Below, piece by piece: positions 34,125 through 42,026 of a DNA stretch of 48,166 nucleotides (position 1 is its first letter; the number at the start of each line of letters is the position of its first letter). The translations under genes and the position numbers were made by a program. The stretch is from CAADGU01 sp964581605 (GTDB taxonomy: Bacteria > Chloroflexota > Anaerolineae > Promineifilales > Promineifilaceae). Location: NCBI GenBank assembly GCA_964581605.1, contig CAZOPF010000039.1, positions 1 through 48,166 of the forward strand, written 5' to 3'. The notes under the pieces were generated by a model. That model was not told the DNA's origin. It did no database searches and saw only the letters and a list, made by a program, of their open reading frames with translations.

Positions 34125-35339
34125 ATGGACGCGTTTGTTAAGTTGCAAGATATTGCCGTACACATGGGGTTGGAACCGGCTGAAGAAATCCCCAATCAGC
34201 CAGGATTATTGACTAATCCCAAAATTGCTCCATGTGGCGAACCCCTGACTTCACGTGGCCTCCCCCTCAAAAAGGATTCTCTAGGCATTCACGAAGCGGT
34301 ACGGCCGGATGGCAAGCCGATGCGGCTGCTGAAAACGATGCTTACCTCGGCTTGCGAACGCAATTGTTTTTACTGCCCCTTCCGTGCCGGGCGCAATTAC
34401 CGGCGGCAAACATTTAAGCCGGAGGAGATGGCTAAAACCTTCATGGATATGCACCGGGCCGGGGTGGTAGATGGCCTGTTCTTGAGTTCGGGCATTATCA
34501 AAGGCGGGATGAGCACCCAGGATAAGCTGCTGGACGCAGCCGCCATTTTACGCCAGAAATACCATTTTCGCGGCTACCTGCACCTGAAAATAATGCCCGG
34601 TGCAGAGAAGGAGCAGGTGCGGCAGGCGATGGCGTTGGCCGACCGGCTCTCGGTCAATTTGGAAGCGCCCAATGACCGGCGGTTGCTCGATTTAGCACCG
34701 AAGAAGGAGTTTGTGCAGGAGTTGTTACGGCCGTTGCAGTGGGCCGATGAGATTCGCCGGGAAGAACCGGAGCGGTTGGGTTGGCACGGCCGTTGGCCCA
34801 GCACCGTCACCCAATTTGTCGTCGGCGCGGTGGGCGAAAGCGACCTGGAACTGCTAACCACCACCGCATATCTGCACAAACAACTGCGGCTACGGCGGGT
34901 TTACTTTTCTGCCTTCAGCCCGGTGGTGGACACACCGTTGGAAAATCTACCGGCAGAAAATCCACTCCGGCAGCACCGGCTGTACCAGACTTCGTTCCTC
35001 TTCCGGGATTATGGCTTTGACCTGGAAGAATTGCCGTTTAACCAGCAAGGCAACCTGCCACTGGAAATTGATCCTAAGCTGGCCTGGGCGCAGGCCAATT
35101 TACGCGAAAATCCGGTGGAAGTGAATCGGGCTGCGCCGGAAGAACTAATGCGAGTGCCGGGCATTGGCCCTAAAAGTGCCCAGACCATCGTCACTGCCAG
35201 GCAGCAAGGCAAGCTGCGGGAAGAGAAAGATTTGCAGAAGCTGGGTGTTTCCACCAAACGGATGAAACCATTTGTGCTGCTGGATGGGCAACGGCCGTCT
35301 TACCAACTCCCCCTGTTTGACGATACAATGGAGGCATGA
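34125..35339 (+). CDS. Radical SAM protein with C-terminal HhH DNA-binding motif (COG4277-like)
   Basis: 404 residues from ATG 34125. Cysteines 77, 81 and 84 in CERNCFYC bind the 4Fe-4S cluster; GLFLSSGIIKGG, LHLKIMPGAE and LSVNLEAPNDRRL are further family motifs. The C-terminus contains AAPEELMRVPGIGPKSAQTIV, a helix-hairpin-helix that binds DNA without sequence preference. COG4277 proteins are predicted DNA modification or repair enzymes, often linked to a uracil-DNA glycosylase-like partner, which is not in the window. Upstream in-frame ATG 34107 is less likely because it precedes the predicted transcript start. The end overlaps the next gene (ATGA). Confidence 0.88.
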   Translation: MDAFVKLQDIAVHMGLEPAEEIPNQPGLLTNPKIAPCGEPLTSRGLPLKKDSLGIHEAVRPDGKPMRLLKTMLTSACERNCFYCPFRAGRNYRRQTFKPEEMAKTFMDMHRAGVVDGLFLSSGIIKGGMSTQDKLLDAAAILRQKYHFRGYLHLKIMPGAEKEQVRQAMALADRLSVNLEAPNDRRLLDLAPKKEFVQELLRPLQWADEIRREEPERLGWHGRWPSTVTQFVVGAVGESDLELLTTTAYLHKQLRLRRVYFSAFSPVVDTPLENLPAENPLRQHRLYQTSFLFRDYGFDLEELPFNQQGNLPLEIDPKLAWAQANLRENPVEVNRAAPEELMRVPGIGPKSAQTIVTARQQGKLREEKDLQKLGVSTKRMKPFVLLDGQRPSYQLPLFDDTMEA

Positions 35340-36382
35340 GCCGTGTTCTGGCCCTGATAGTTGTTTTCATACTTGCCGGTTGTTCGGGATCAGCTACGGC
35401 CGTCTCAAGCCAGGTAAGGGAGGGTACGGCCGTTGTGCCTGTCCCCATGATCCTCCCTACCCCCAATTCTTCGGGTTACTTTTACGCCATTGAGCTAAAC
35501 AATGGGCAGCAAGCCCTGGTAAAAATAGATCGGGCTACGGCCGTCAGACAAACCATCTTTCAGGTGCCAATGAATGGCTGGCTGGCCTCTTTTGACATAT
35601 TACCAGCACCAGGCAACGACGGACAGTTTGTGCTGGCCTATGCTCCACCCCCACCTGAAGGAGAAATCAATTTCGGTTTTACGGACCTGTATTTGATGCC
35701 GCAGGATGAGGCAGTGATGAAGCCGTTGTTAACATCGCAGGTGGATGGTGAACTGTTCTTTAATCCGACCTGGGCGCCTGATGGGCAGAGCGTTTATTTT
35801 TCCCATGTTAAGCCACTGGATGCTGAGAGCTACACGTTTGCCACTACGTTGGAGAGGTTGCACCTGGTAAGCAGGCAAATTGACCTGATTGCGGAAGATG
35901 CTATCTGGCCGCAGATGTCCCCTGATGGCACGATGCTGGCTTATGTGCGGATTGAGTCGGGGACATTGGGAAATGCGTTGGTAGTGGCGGATCCGGATGG
36001 ATCAAACGCACGGGAAGTGGTGAGGGTGGAGCGGTTCACGGCCGTAGATGCCCCCATTTTTTCCCCTGATAACCAACTGCTTTATTTCAGTGCGGCCGAA
36101 CCGGCCGTGGCCCGTTCCTGGTGGGAGTTGTTGGCAGGTGTGCAAGTGGCAGCGGCCCACAGCTTGCCTTCTGACTGGTATCGCATTCCAGTAGCGGGTG
36201 GTGAACCAGAACGGCTGACGGAGATGAATGCGGTGGGTTTGTACGGCCGTTTTGCTCCATCTGGCCCCCCGTTTTTTGCCTTTGTCAGCCAGACTGGCAT
36301 CTATGAAATGGCAGCAAATGGTACAAATTTGACTCTTTGGTTGGAGGGTACATTTACCGATTCACTGGCCTGGACGCCGTGA
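35336..36382 (+). CDS. TolB-like beta-propeller lipoprotein
   Basis: 348 residues. Signal MSRVLALIVVFILAGC with a lipobox Cys at 16. Propeller strands carry WAPDGQSVYFSHV, MSPDGTMLAYVRI and FSPDNQLLYFSAAEP, the WD40-like (PD40/TolB) motif. It should fold as a surface-exposed propeller. Its ATG overlaps the radical SAM stop; there is no evident functional link. The gene carries several ACGGCCGT octamers. Confidence 0.85.
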   Translation: MSRVLALIVVFILAGCSGSATAVSSQVREGTAVVPVPMILPTPNSSGYFYAIELNNGQQALVKIDRATAVRQTIFQVPMNGWLASFDILPAPGNDGQFVLAYAPPPPEGEINFGFTDLYLMPQDEAVMKPLLTSQVDGELFFNPTWAPDGQSVYFSHVKPLDAESYTFATTLERLHLVSRQIDLIAEDAIWPQMSPDGTMLAYVRIESGTLGNALVVADPDGSNAREVVRVERFTAVDAPIFSPDNQLLYFSAAEPAVARSWWELLAGVQVAAAHSLPSDWYRIPVAGGEPERLTEMNAVGLYGRFAPSGPPFFAFVSQTGIYEMAANGTNLTLWLEGTFTDSLAWTP

Positions 36383-36435
36383 GGCAGATTGGGGATTGAG
36401 AGATTCAATTTTCAATTTGCCAATCTATAACCGCT

Positions 36436-36801
36436 ATGGACGAACAAACCCGCTTTATTGGTGAACCGATTGAGGTGGAATTTGATAAACCGCCCCTGTA
36501 TAGCAAAATGCCGCCGTGCCCTGACCGGTTTGTATGGCAGGAAGCGAGTTATACTATTGTTGAAGTGGTGCAGGAGTGGCGGGATTACGGCCGTCGTGGG
36601 CGGATGAGCATGAATATGCGGCCGGCCAATCTGGCAAAAGCAGCCAAACGAGGCTCATGGGGTGTGGGGCGATTTTACTTTCGGGTGCGGGTGGCCGACG
36701 CTTTGGGGGACGGCCGTGTTTTTGACATTTACTATGACCGTGCCCCCAAAGGGCAGCAGCAAAAAGAGGGTTCCTGGCATTTGTACCGGGAACTGTTGTG
36801 A
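36436..36801 (+). CDS. DUF6504-like protein
   Basis: 121 residues. RFIGEPIEVEFDKPPLYSK is followed by CPDRFVWQEASYTIVEVVQEW and RGSWGVGRFYFRVRVA, then YYDRAPKG and HLYREL. From memory this is the DUF6504 family, cytosolic and of unknown function, found in Chloroflexota and Actinobacteria. No clear ribosome site precedes the ATG. A partial simple-sequence hairpin precedes it (36386-36424). Confidence 0.8.
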   Translation: MDEQTRFIGEPIEVEFDKPPLYSKMPPCPDRFVWQEASYTIVEVVQEWRDYGRRGRMSMNMRPANLAKAAKRGSWGVGRFYFRVRVADALGDGRVFDIYYDRAPKGQQQKEGSWHLYRELL

Positions 36802-38322
36802 TCAGGAATTCACCCAATGGGACATTTGCTGCCAGCTTTCCCGGCGGTCAGCTGTCGGTACAGGGGTTTGCAAATCCGCCAACATGTCTAGCACATAACC
36901 CTGGTGGCGCATTCCCACCAGAACGCAGGTGACGCCGGTGGTGGAGCGAAGAGCACGCACGGCCGTCTGGCTGAGTGTTCGCGCTCCCCAGGCAGAATCA
37001 GCCGCATGGGCCGCCTCCTGAATATGTTTGGCGCGTCTGGCTGCCTGTTCTTGATAATAGGCAGTTATGGCCGAGAATGTGTTATTGGCTACATCAACGT
37101 ACTCATTCAGCCAATCTAAGGCGTCTGTGGGCAAATTTTCCAGGTTTGAGAGGGTTTCTACGGCCGTTTGGGTGCGTGGCAGCAGAAATTGGGCCCGTAA
37201 ATCCAGCCAGTTCTGGTATGTGCCAAAGCCTGCCCAACGGCCGTCTAGCATCAACCCCAGGGCCAGATGATCCCGCAAATATGATTTTGTGTCATCGTCG
37301 GCAGGCAGTGTGGGCAGTAGTTGCTGCTGAAATTGCCGCTCTAATTGCTGCAAAGTGTCAACCCCGGTTGACACCTCTTCCGGCGGTGCGGGAAAGTCAG
37401 GCATGTGTACGGGGGCCAGGCGGGTCAGGGCATCCTGGTGAAAGGCGTTGAGGGGCCGGTTGATCAATACCGCCAGTTGGTGTTGATGGGCGAATTGTAA
37501 CGTTGTCTGTTGTCCAGGCTGATTGGGTTCGCAAACCAGCCCGGTTTCAAACAGGTTCATGGGTGCCTGTATGACCCGAAAGTGGTGTTCTGGACTGATC
37601 TCGTTGGCTATTTGCCACAGGCGGGCCAGGGAAGTGAAGGTGTAATGCCCTTCCGGTTCGGGGAAGGTATTGGAACTGACACCGTAGAATTGGATACGGC
37701 CGTACACTACTTCTGCCTCCAGATGGACAAACGCTTGCTGAATACGCCGGTAATACTCTTCACGTGCCCGTTCGCGGGTAAGGTGGGCTAAACGTGCCCA
37801 CATCAAGTAATACTCTGGGTTGTGCAGCAGGTAAACGTCCACTGTCTCCAGGTTGAGCCGTTCCAGGCTGCGTGTAAGCTGGTCGGCCAGGAATTCGGGG
37901 TGGATGCAGTGGTCTAACCCTTCAGCGTATTTGATGAGATTGGGAAACGGCCGTCCCTCTCGTTTACGCTGTTCGGCCAGTGCATAATTAAAACCTTGCA
38001 AGTAGCCAGCTTTGGAGACAATGACCACCTCATCACGGCTTACTTCCTGGCGTTCCAGCAATTCCACCAACACCCGGCCAATCAACCGTTCGGAGTTGCC
38101 ATCGGTGTAATTGCTGCTGGTATCAATCAGGTTAATCCCTTTTTGCAGGGCCAGGCGGAGGGCCTGCTCGTGGTAGCTATTGTCTTTATCCACCCGGTAG
38201 CCGCCAAACCCGGCCTGACTGACACGCCAATCGGTCATACCAAACGGCATATACGTGAGTGTGCCAAATCGCTCTGCATAGTGCTGTGTGCCTGCTTCGG
38301 TTGCTTTGCCTGTGATTGCCAT
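36802..38322 (-). CDS. Aldo/keto reductase family protein
   Basis: 506 residues from ATG 38322, longer than the usual ~330. The barrel has FGGYRVD, GINLIDTSSNYTDGNSE (catalytic Asp and Tyr), VIVSKAGYLQG (Lys) and YLLHNPEYYLM (His), so the AKR tetrad seems intact. The end has the LRSTTGVTCVLVGMR NADPH-binding segment. An extra ~130-residue region lies between, with long helices (LAPVHMPDF, EVSTGVDTLQQLERQFQQQLL). An upstream ATG at 38346 would lie in the dispersed hairpin and is rejected. Substrate unknown. Stop is adjacent to the convergent DUF6504 stop. Confidence 0.88.
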   Translation of the reverse strand: MAITGKATEAGTQHYAERFGTLTYMPFGMTDWRVSQAGFGGYRVDKDNSYHEQALRLALQKGINLIDTSSNYTDGNSERLIGRVLVELLERQEVSRDEVVIVSKAGYLQGFNYALAEQRKREGRPFPNLIKYAEGLDHCIHPEFLADQLTRSLERLNLETVDVYLLHNPEYYLMWARLAHLTRERAREEYYRRIQQAFVHLEAEVVYGRIQFYGVSSNTFPEPEGHYTFTSLARLWQIANEISPEHHFRVIQAPMNLFETGLVCEPNQPGQQTTLQFAHQHQLAVLINRPLNAFHQDALTRLAPVHMPDFPAPPEEVSTGVDTLQQLERQFQQQLLPTLPADDDTKSYLRDHLALGLMLDGRWAGFGTYQNWLDLRAQFLLPRTQTAVETLSNLENLPTDALDWLNEYVDVANNTFSAITAYYQEQAARRAKHIQEAAHAADSAWGARTLSQTAVRALRSTTGVTCVLVGMRHQGYVLDMLADLQTPVPTADRRESWQQMSHWVNS

Positions 38323-38338
38323 GGTGCGTACCTTTATT

Positions 38339-38374
38339 CCAGACATCCGATTTCTCTAATAAACCGGATGTCTA
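38339..38374. repeat. Dispersed hairpin, AGACATCCGATTTCT family, copy 3
   Basis: AGACATCCGATTT (38341-38353) and AAACCGGATGTCT (38361-38373) pair with a single mismatch around CTCTAAT. It lies just upstream of the aldo/keto reductase. Confidence 0.8.
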
Positions 38375-38508
38375 CTCCCAATTCTATGATGGGTGCCAAA
38401 AGAGACAATGGGCAGAACGTGGGAGATTCACACGGCCGTCGTAGTTGATCCGTTTCCCTGCTTTTCCCATACTGATGAAAGTAAAAGTTACCCGCCTGAG
38501 GAGGGATT

Positions 38509-39102
38509 ATGAACAGACAAACCCGTTTTTTCCCATTAGTCGTTTTTGTCGCAATGACATTCTTATCCAGCCTGGCTTGCCGATTGAGTGAGGTGGGCAC
38601 GGCCGTACCCACCATCGCTCCCCCTACCCTACCGCCCTTTGTCACGTACACACCTATGCCCGCTCCTGTGGAAATCTCACTGAATCTTCCCACCACAGAA
38701 CCCATAGGCAGCGCAACGGCCGTCACTTCCCCGGTAATGACCGCCAGAGTAGACCTGAATGTGCGCCGTGGGCCGGGTACCCAATACCCTATTCTCACTG
38801 CATTTCATGCCGGTGATGAGGCGGTTATTGTGGGGCGCAGCCCGGATGGATATTGGTGGAAAATTGTCTGCCCCAGCCCTTATGGCGGTGAGTGCTGGTC
38901 ATCGGCGCGAGGGGAATATAGCACGGCCGTGAATACCCAAACGATACCAGTAGCTCCTGTGCCTCCATTGCCAACAGATACACCCACTGCAACTGCCACA
39001 ACAACCCCCACCTTTACACCCTCCCCGACCTGGACAAACACACCAACTGCCACATCTACCTGGACTGCCACTCCCATATCACAGACCGCACCGCATCCAT
39101 GA
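38509..39102 (+). CDS. SH3-domain lipoprotein with Thr/Pro-rich tail
   Basis: 197 residues. Signal MNRQTRFFPLVVFVAMTFLSSLAC ends in a lipobox Cys at 24. A bacterial SH3 domain is at about 77-140 (LNVRRGPGTQYPILTAFHAGDEAVIVG, DGYWWKIVCP), a fold that often binds cell-wall peptides. The tail from 155 is Thr/Pro-rich (TDTPTATATTTPTFTPSPTW), typical of extended or glycosylated spacers. GAGGAGGG precedes the ATG. Confidence 0.82.
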   Translation: MNRQTRFFPLVVFVAMTFLSSLACRLSEVGTAVPTIAPPTLPPFVTYTPMPAPVEISLNLPTTEPIGSATAVTSPVMTARVDLNVRRGPGTQYPILTAFHAGDEAVIVGRSPDGYWWKIVCPSPYGGECWSSARGEYSTAVNTQTIPVAPVPPLPTDTPTATATTTPTFTPSPTWTNTPTATSTWTATPISQTAPHP

Positions 39103-39144
39103 AATACCTGATGCTTGATAGGAGCAGTAGCCTATAGCATTTCC

Positions 39145-39173
39145 TTGCCAACTTATATAATGGCTCGTATAGT
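39145..39173 (+). promoter_or_regulatory. Promoter of the OmpR-type regulator
   Basis: TTGCCA (39145-39150), 17-nt spacer, TATAGT (39168-39173). The start would be near 39180, giving a leader of about 100 nt before ATG 39280. Confidence 0.6.
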
Positions 39174-39279
39174 ATCGGCAACCATAGACGGTAATAAAGC
39201 GCTTTCTGGTTTGAGTAATCACAAAAAGGCCAATATTAACCTGTGCAAACAGCCTGCAAGTGACACAAGGAGATAGTGG

Positions 39280-39978
39280 ATGTCAGGCCCACAGAAAATT
39301 TTAGTTATTGATGACAGCCCAGACATGTTAAAGGTATTAACCTTGCTGCTGACCGAAAATGGTTATGAGGTTTTTACAGCCCTAAACGGGCAAATTGGTT
39401 TGCACCTGATCATGGAACACCACCCTGACCTGGTCATCCTAGACCTGAGCATGCCCGGCGTGGATGGGTGGGAAGTGTGTCGCCAGATTCGTAAAACGAT
39501 GACCGTACCCATCATCATTCTTACGGCCGCTCACGTCACCGACGAAGATACAGTGCGCGGGTTGGAATTGGGAGCCAATGACTATATTGTTAAGCCATTC
39601 AAGAATAATGTGTTGCTGGCACGTATTCGCAATGCCCTGCGCTGGTCAGCCTCCTCCCCCAATGGTATAGCCTATGATGATGGCAAATTAGTTGTCAATC
39701 TCGACTTACGGCAGGTGACATACAATGGTGAACTGGTCAATCTGTCTCCCAAAGAGTATGAGATGTTGACTGTATTAGTGCAGGCTTCGCCACGAGTTGT
39801 GACGCATCGTGAATTGTTTGACAAAGTGTGGCCTGACTCCTTCCACCAGTTTGATATGAATTATGTTCGTATTTTTATCGGGCATTTGCGCAAGAAATTG
39901 GAAATCAACACGGCCGACCCCATCTACATCCACAATGAACGAGGTGTAGGTTACAGATTTCAAAAACAGGTGGGTTGA
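39280..39978 (+). CDS. OmpR/PhoB-type response regulator
   Basis: 232 residues. Receiver with VIDDSPD acidic pair, phospho-acceptor Asp55 in VILDLSMPG and Lys in DYIVKPF. Winged-helix output follows: LVNLSPKEYEMLTVLVQASPRVVTHRELFDKVWPD and VRIFIGHLRKKLE, YIHNERGVGYRF. AGGAGA precedes the ATG. No histidine kinase is next to it, so it is an orphan here. Confidence 0.92.
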   Translation: MSGPQKILVIDDSPDMLKVLTLLLTENGYEVFTALNGQIGLHLIMEHHPDLVILDLSMPGVDGWEVCRQIRKTMTVPIIILTAAHVTDEDTVRGLELGANDYIVKPFKNNVLLARIRNALRWSASSPNGIAYDDGKLVVNLDLRQVTYNGELVNLSPKEYEMLTVLVQASPRVVTHRELFDKVWPDSFHQFDMNYVRIFIGHLRKKLEINTADPIYIHNERGVGYRFQKQVG

Positions 39979-39983
39979 TTCAC

Positions 39984-41084
39984 CTAATCGGCACTTAAAG
40001 CCTTAATCAGGCTCCGCACATCTTGCTCAACCAACTGCAACAAACGCAATACTTCCTGACGCTCGGATGAGTGTAACCCTTCGCGCTGGATACGTGCCAG
40101 GTGTTGGCGAATATAGCTTAGTCTGGTGACATTGGTCACACGAGTAGTGCCCGGAGCCAGATTGGCCGTTATCGCCTCTGGCATAGATAAGGTTTCAGGC
40201 TGTGCCAAATCCCCTTTGTCGGCTAAAGCAATAAGTTCTGTCCACTCTGTTTCGGCAAAAGGCTCTGGCACGGGAGTTCTCAAATCGCGGATGGTCTGGT
40301 AAACGGTGCGGTCGGGGTTTTCTTTCAGGATGCGGGCCACGTTTTTGGCCTCTTCGACTGTGATGTCGCCAGCCAAACGTGCTTTGTGCAGGGCACGCTG
40401 CTGTGACGGCTTGAGTCCCTGGTAAATGCGGGTGTCGCGTTCGCTGATACGGCCGTCGCGCACATCCTCCTTGATCTCATCCGGCAAATTCAACAGTTGG
40501 ATTAACTGGTGAATCCGCTGGCGTGAGTAGCCTAACCGCTGCCCCACCTTCGCCCAGGTAATCTTGTTCCCCCAGGGCTGCTCATCGGAAACACCTTCCT
40601 CTTGAGCCTTTTCCAGCTCATCTTGCATCAAATCCCGCAGATGCAGTAGCCCCCCGGCCCGGTCTACATCGTTTAAGTCTTCACGTTGGATATTCTCCAC
40701 CAACTGGCGCACAAAGCGAGTGGTTTCATCGTAGTCCCGTCGCCGCACCACTGCCGGGATCGTCTCCAGCCCAGCCATTTTCGCCGCCCGCCAGCGCCGC
40801 TCCCCATGCACAATCAAATAGTGATTGGGCCGGATTTCGGTCACCTCTATCGGCTGGATGACCCCATCTTGTTGAATGCTCTGACTCAGTTCTTCCAGGC
40901 TCTCAGTGGGAAATGAGCGCCGGGGTTGGGCTGGATCAGGTTGAATGGCATCCAACCGAATCGCCAGTAATTGCATACCGGCGGATTGTTCTACGTCTTC
41001 TACGGCCGTGAACAGCTTTTGCAGGTCGCCTGACTGGGGTTTGATCGGTTGGGAGAGGGTAACTTTGGGCCGTTTGCGGGTCAT
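39984..41084 (-). CDS. parB: ParB/Spo0J-type partition protein
   Basis: 366 residues from ATG 41084. The ParB/Srx-type CTP-binding domain has LDAIQPDPAQPRRSFP, GVIQPIEV and HGERRWRAAKMAG (CTPase box C2, GERR/RAA). The HTH is TWAKVGQRLGYSRQRIHQLIQLLNLP. A long C-terminal region ends in the dimer helices (LLQLVEQDVRSLIKAL). It starts 1 nt after the ParA stop, so the two are coupled. No parS-like TGTTTCACGTGAAACA is seen in the window. Confidence 0.9.
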   Translation of the reverse strand: MTRKRPKVTLSQPIKPQSGDLQKLFTAVEDVEQSAGMQLLAIRLDAIQPDPAQPRRSFPTESLEELSQSIQQDGVIQPIEVTEIRPNHYLIVHGERRWRAAKMAGLETIPAVVRRRDYDETTRFVRQLVENIQREDLNDVDRAGGLLHLRDLMQDELEKAQEEGVSDEQPWGNKITWAKVGQRLGYSRQRIHQLIQLLNLPDEIKEDVRDGRISERDTRIYQGLKPSQQRALHKARLAGDITVEEAKNVARILKENPDRTVYQTIRDLRTPVPEPFAETEWTELIALADKGDLAQPETLSMPEAITANLAPGTTRVTNVTRLSYIRQHLARIQREGLHSSERQEVLRLLQLVEQDVRSLIKALSAD

Positions 41085-41085
41085 C

Positions 41086-41886
41086 TTATTTCTTATTTCT
41101 GCCACTCGCTTTTTTCGTGATTTCTCTGGCCACCTGCCGGTACGCTTCCGCCCCCTGCCCACGTGGCTCATAAGCCAGAATACTTTGCCCGGCCACAGCA
41201 CTCTCGGCAAATCGCACCGATCGTTTGATCACCGGCTCAAAAATGTGAACCCCATCGCCATATTGCTGCCCGACCGCCTCTTGAATGTCACGGGTGAGTG
41301 TGGTACGCGGGTCCGCCATTGTCAGCAGGATACCCTCAATTGCCAGTTTGGCATTGAGCTTTTTACGCCGTACTGTTTCAATGGTAGACAATATCATCAG
41401 TGCTCCCCGCGCCGCCAGATATTCGGTCTGAATCGGGATGATGACGCTGTGTGCGGCCGTGAGCGCATTGATCACCAGCAAACCCAATGACGGGTTACAA
41501 TCAATCAGAATGTAATCATACGCCCTCTCAACGGGTTTCAGCACAGTACTCAAAACTTGTTCCCGGCTCAACGTATTCATCAAGGCAATCTCAATCAGAC
41601 TCAGTTCCGGTTGGGCGGGCATGAGGTGAAAAGCCTCATTTGTCTCATAGATGGAACTGCTTGCATCACTTTCAAACCCATCAACCTCTGCCTTTAGGGC
41701 ATCGTAGATGGTGGGTGAAATTTCGTCGGGATTAAAACCGGCATGTTGGGTTAAATTGCTTTGCGGATCTAGATCTACGGCCAACACGCGATAACCTGCT
41801 TCACCTAAAGCGGCCGCCAGGTTAATGGTGGTGGTGGTTTTGCCGACCCCGCCTTTTTGCATAGCAATAGCTATGATTTTGCCCAT
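41086..41886 (-). CDS. parA: ParA-type partition ATPase
   Basis: 266 residues. The deviant Walker A is KGGVGKTTT (11-19), Walker A' region VDLDPQSNLTQH, Walker B DYILIDCNPSLG. It lacks an N-terminal HTH, so it is a small type Ib/chromosomal-like ParA. It drives segregation with ParB on nucleoid DNA. Its promoter region is shared with the divergent GMC gene. Confidence 0.92.
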   Translation of the reverse strand: MGKIIAIAMQKGGVGKTTTTINLAAALGEAGYRVLAVDLDPQSNLTQHAGFNPDEISPTIYDALKAEVDGFESDASSSIYETNEAFHLMPAQPELSLIEIALMNTLSREQVLSTVLKPVERAYDYILIDCNPSLGLLVINALTAAHSVIIPIQTEYLAARGALMILSTIETVRRKKLNAKLAIEGILLTMADPRTTLTRDIQEAVGQQYGDGVHIFEPVIKRSVRFAESAVAGQSILAYEPRGQGAEAYRQVAREITKKASGRNKK

Positions 41887-41956
41887 AAAGCCTCCTGCAA
41901 TGAATCATTCGCTGCAACGATAACACGGATGAGACAAATTTCCAATTGGTAAAATA

Positions 41957-41990
41957 TAACGCATCGTGTTATAAATGACGCACTGTGTTA
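41957..41990. promoter_or_regulatory. Tandem palindromic operator pair (TRACGC-N3-GTGTTA)
   Basis: TAACGCATCGTGTTA (41957-41971) and TGACGCACTGTGTTA (41976-41990) are two 15-bp near-palindromes with centres 19 bp apart. They sit between the parA and GMC starts, right after a TATAAC-like element. The shape fits a TetR-type dimer binding side by side (inference). No TetR gene is in the window. A related ATAACACGGATG lies at 41920-41931. Confidence 0.6.
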
Positions 41991-42026
41991 TTGGCGTAGT
42001 TGTTTGTTTACAAATGGATAAATGTC

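Noticed and set aside
39984..42026. parS centromere next to parAB
   Set aside because: No 16-bp sequence like TGTTTCACGTGAAACA was found. The local palindromes have another sequence and lie at a promoter.
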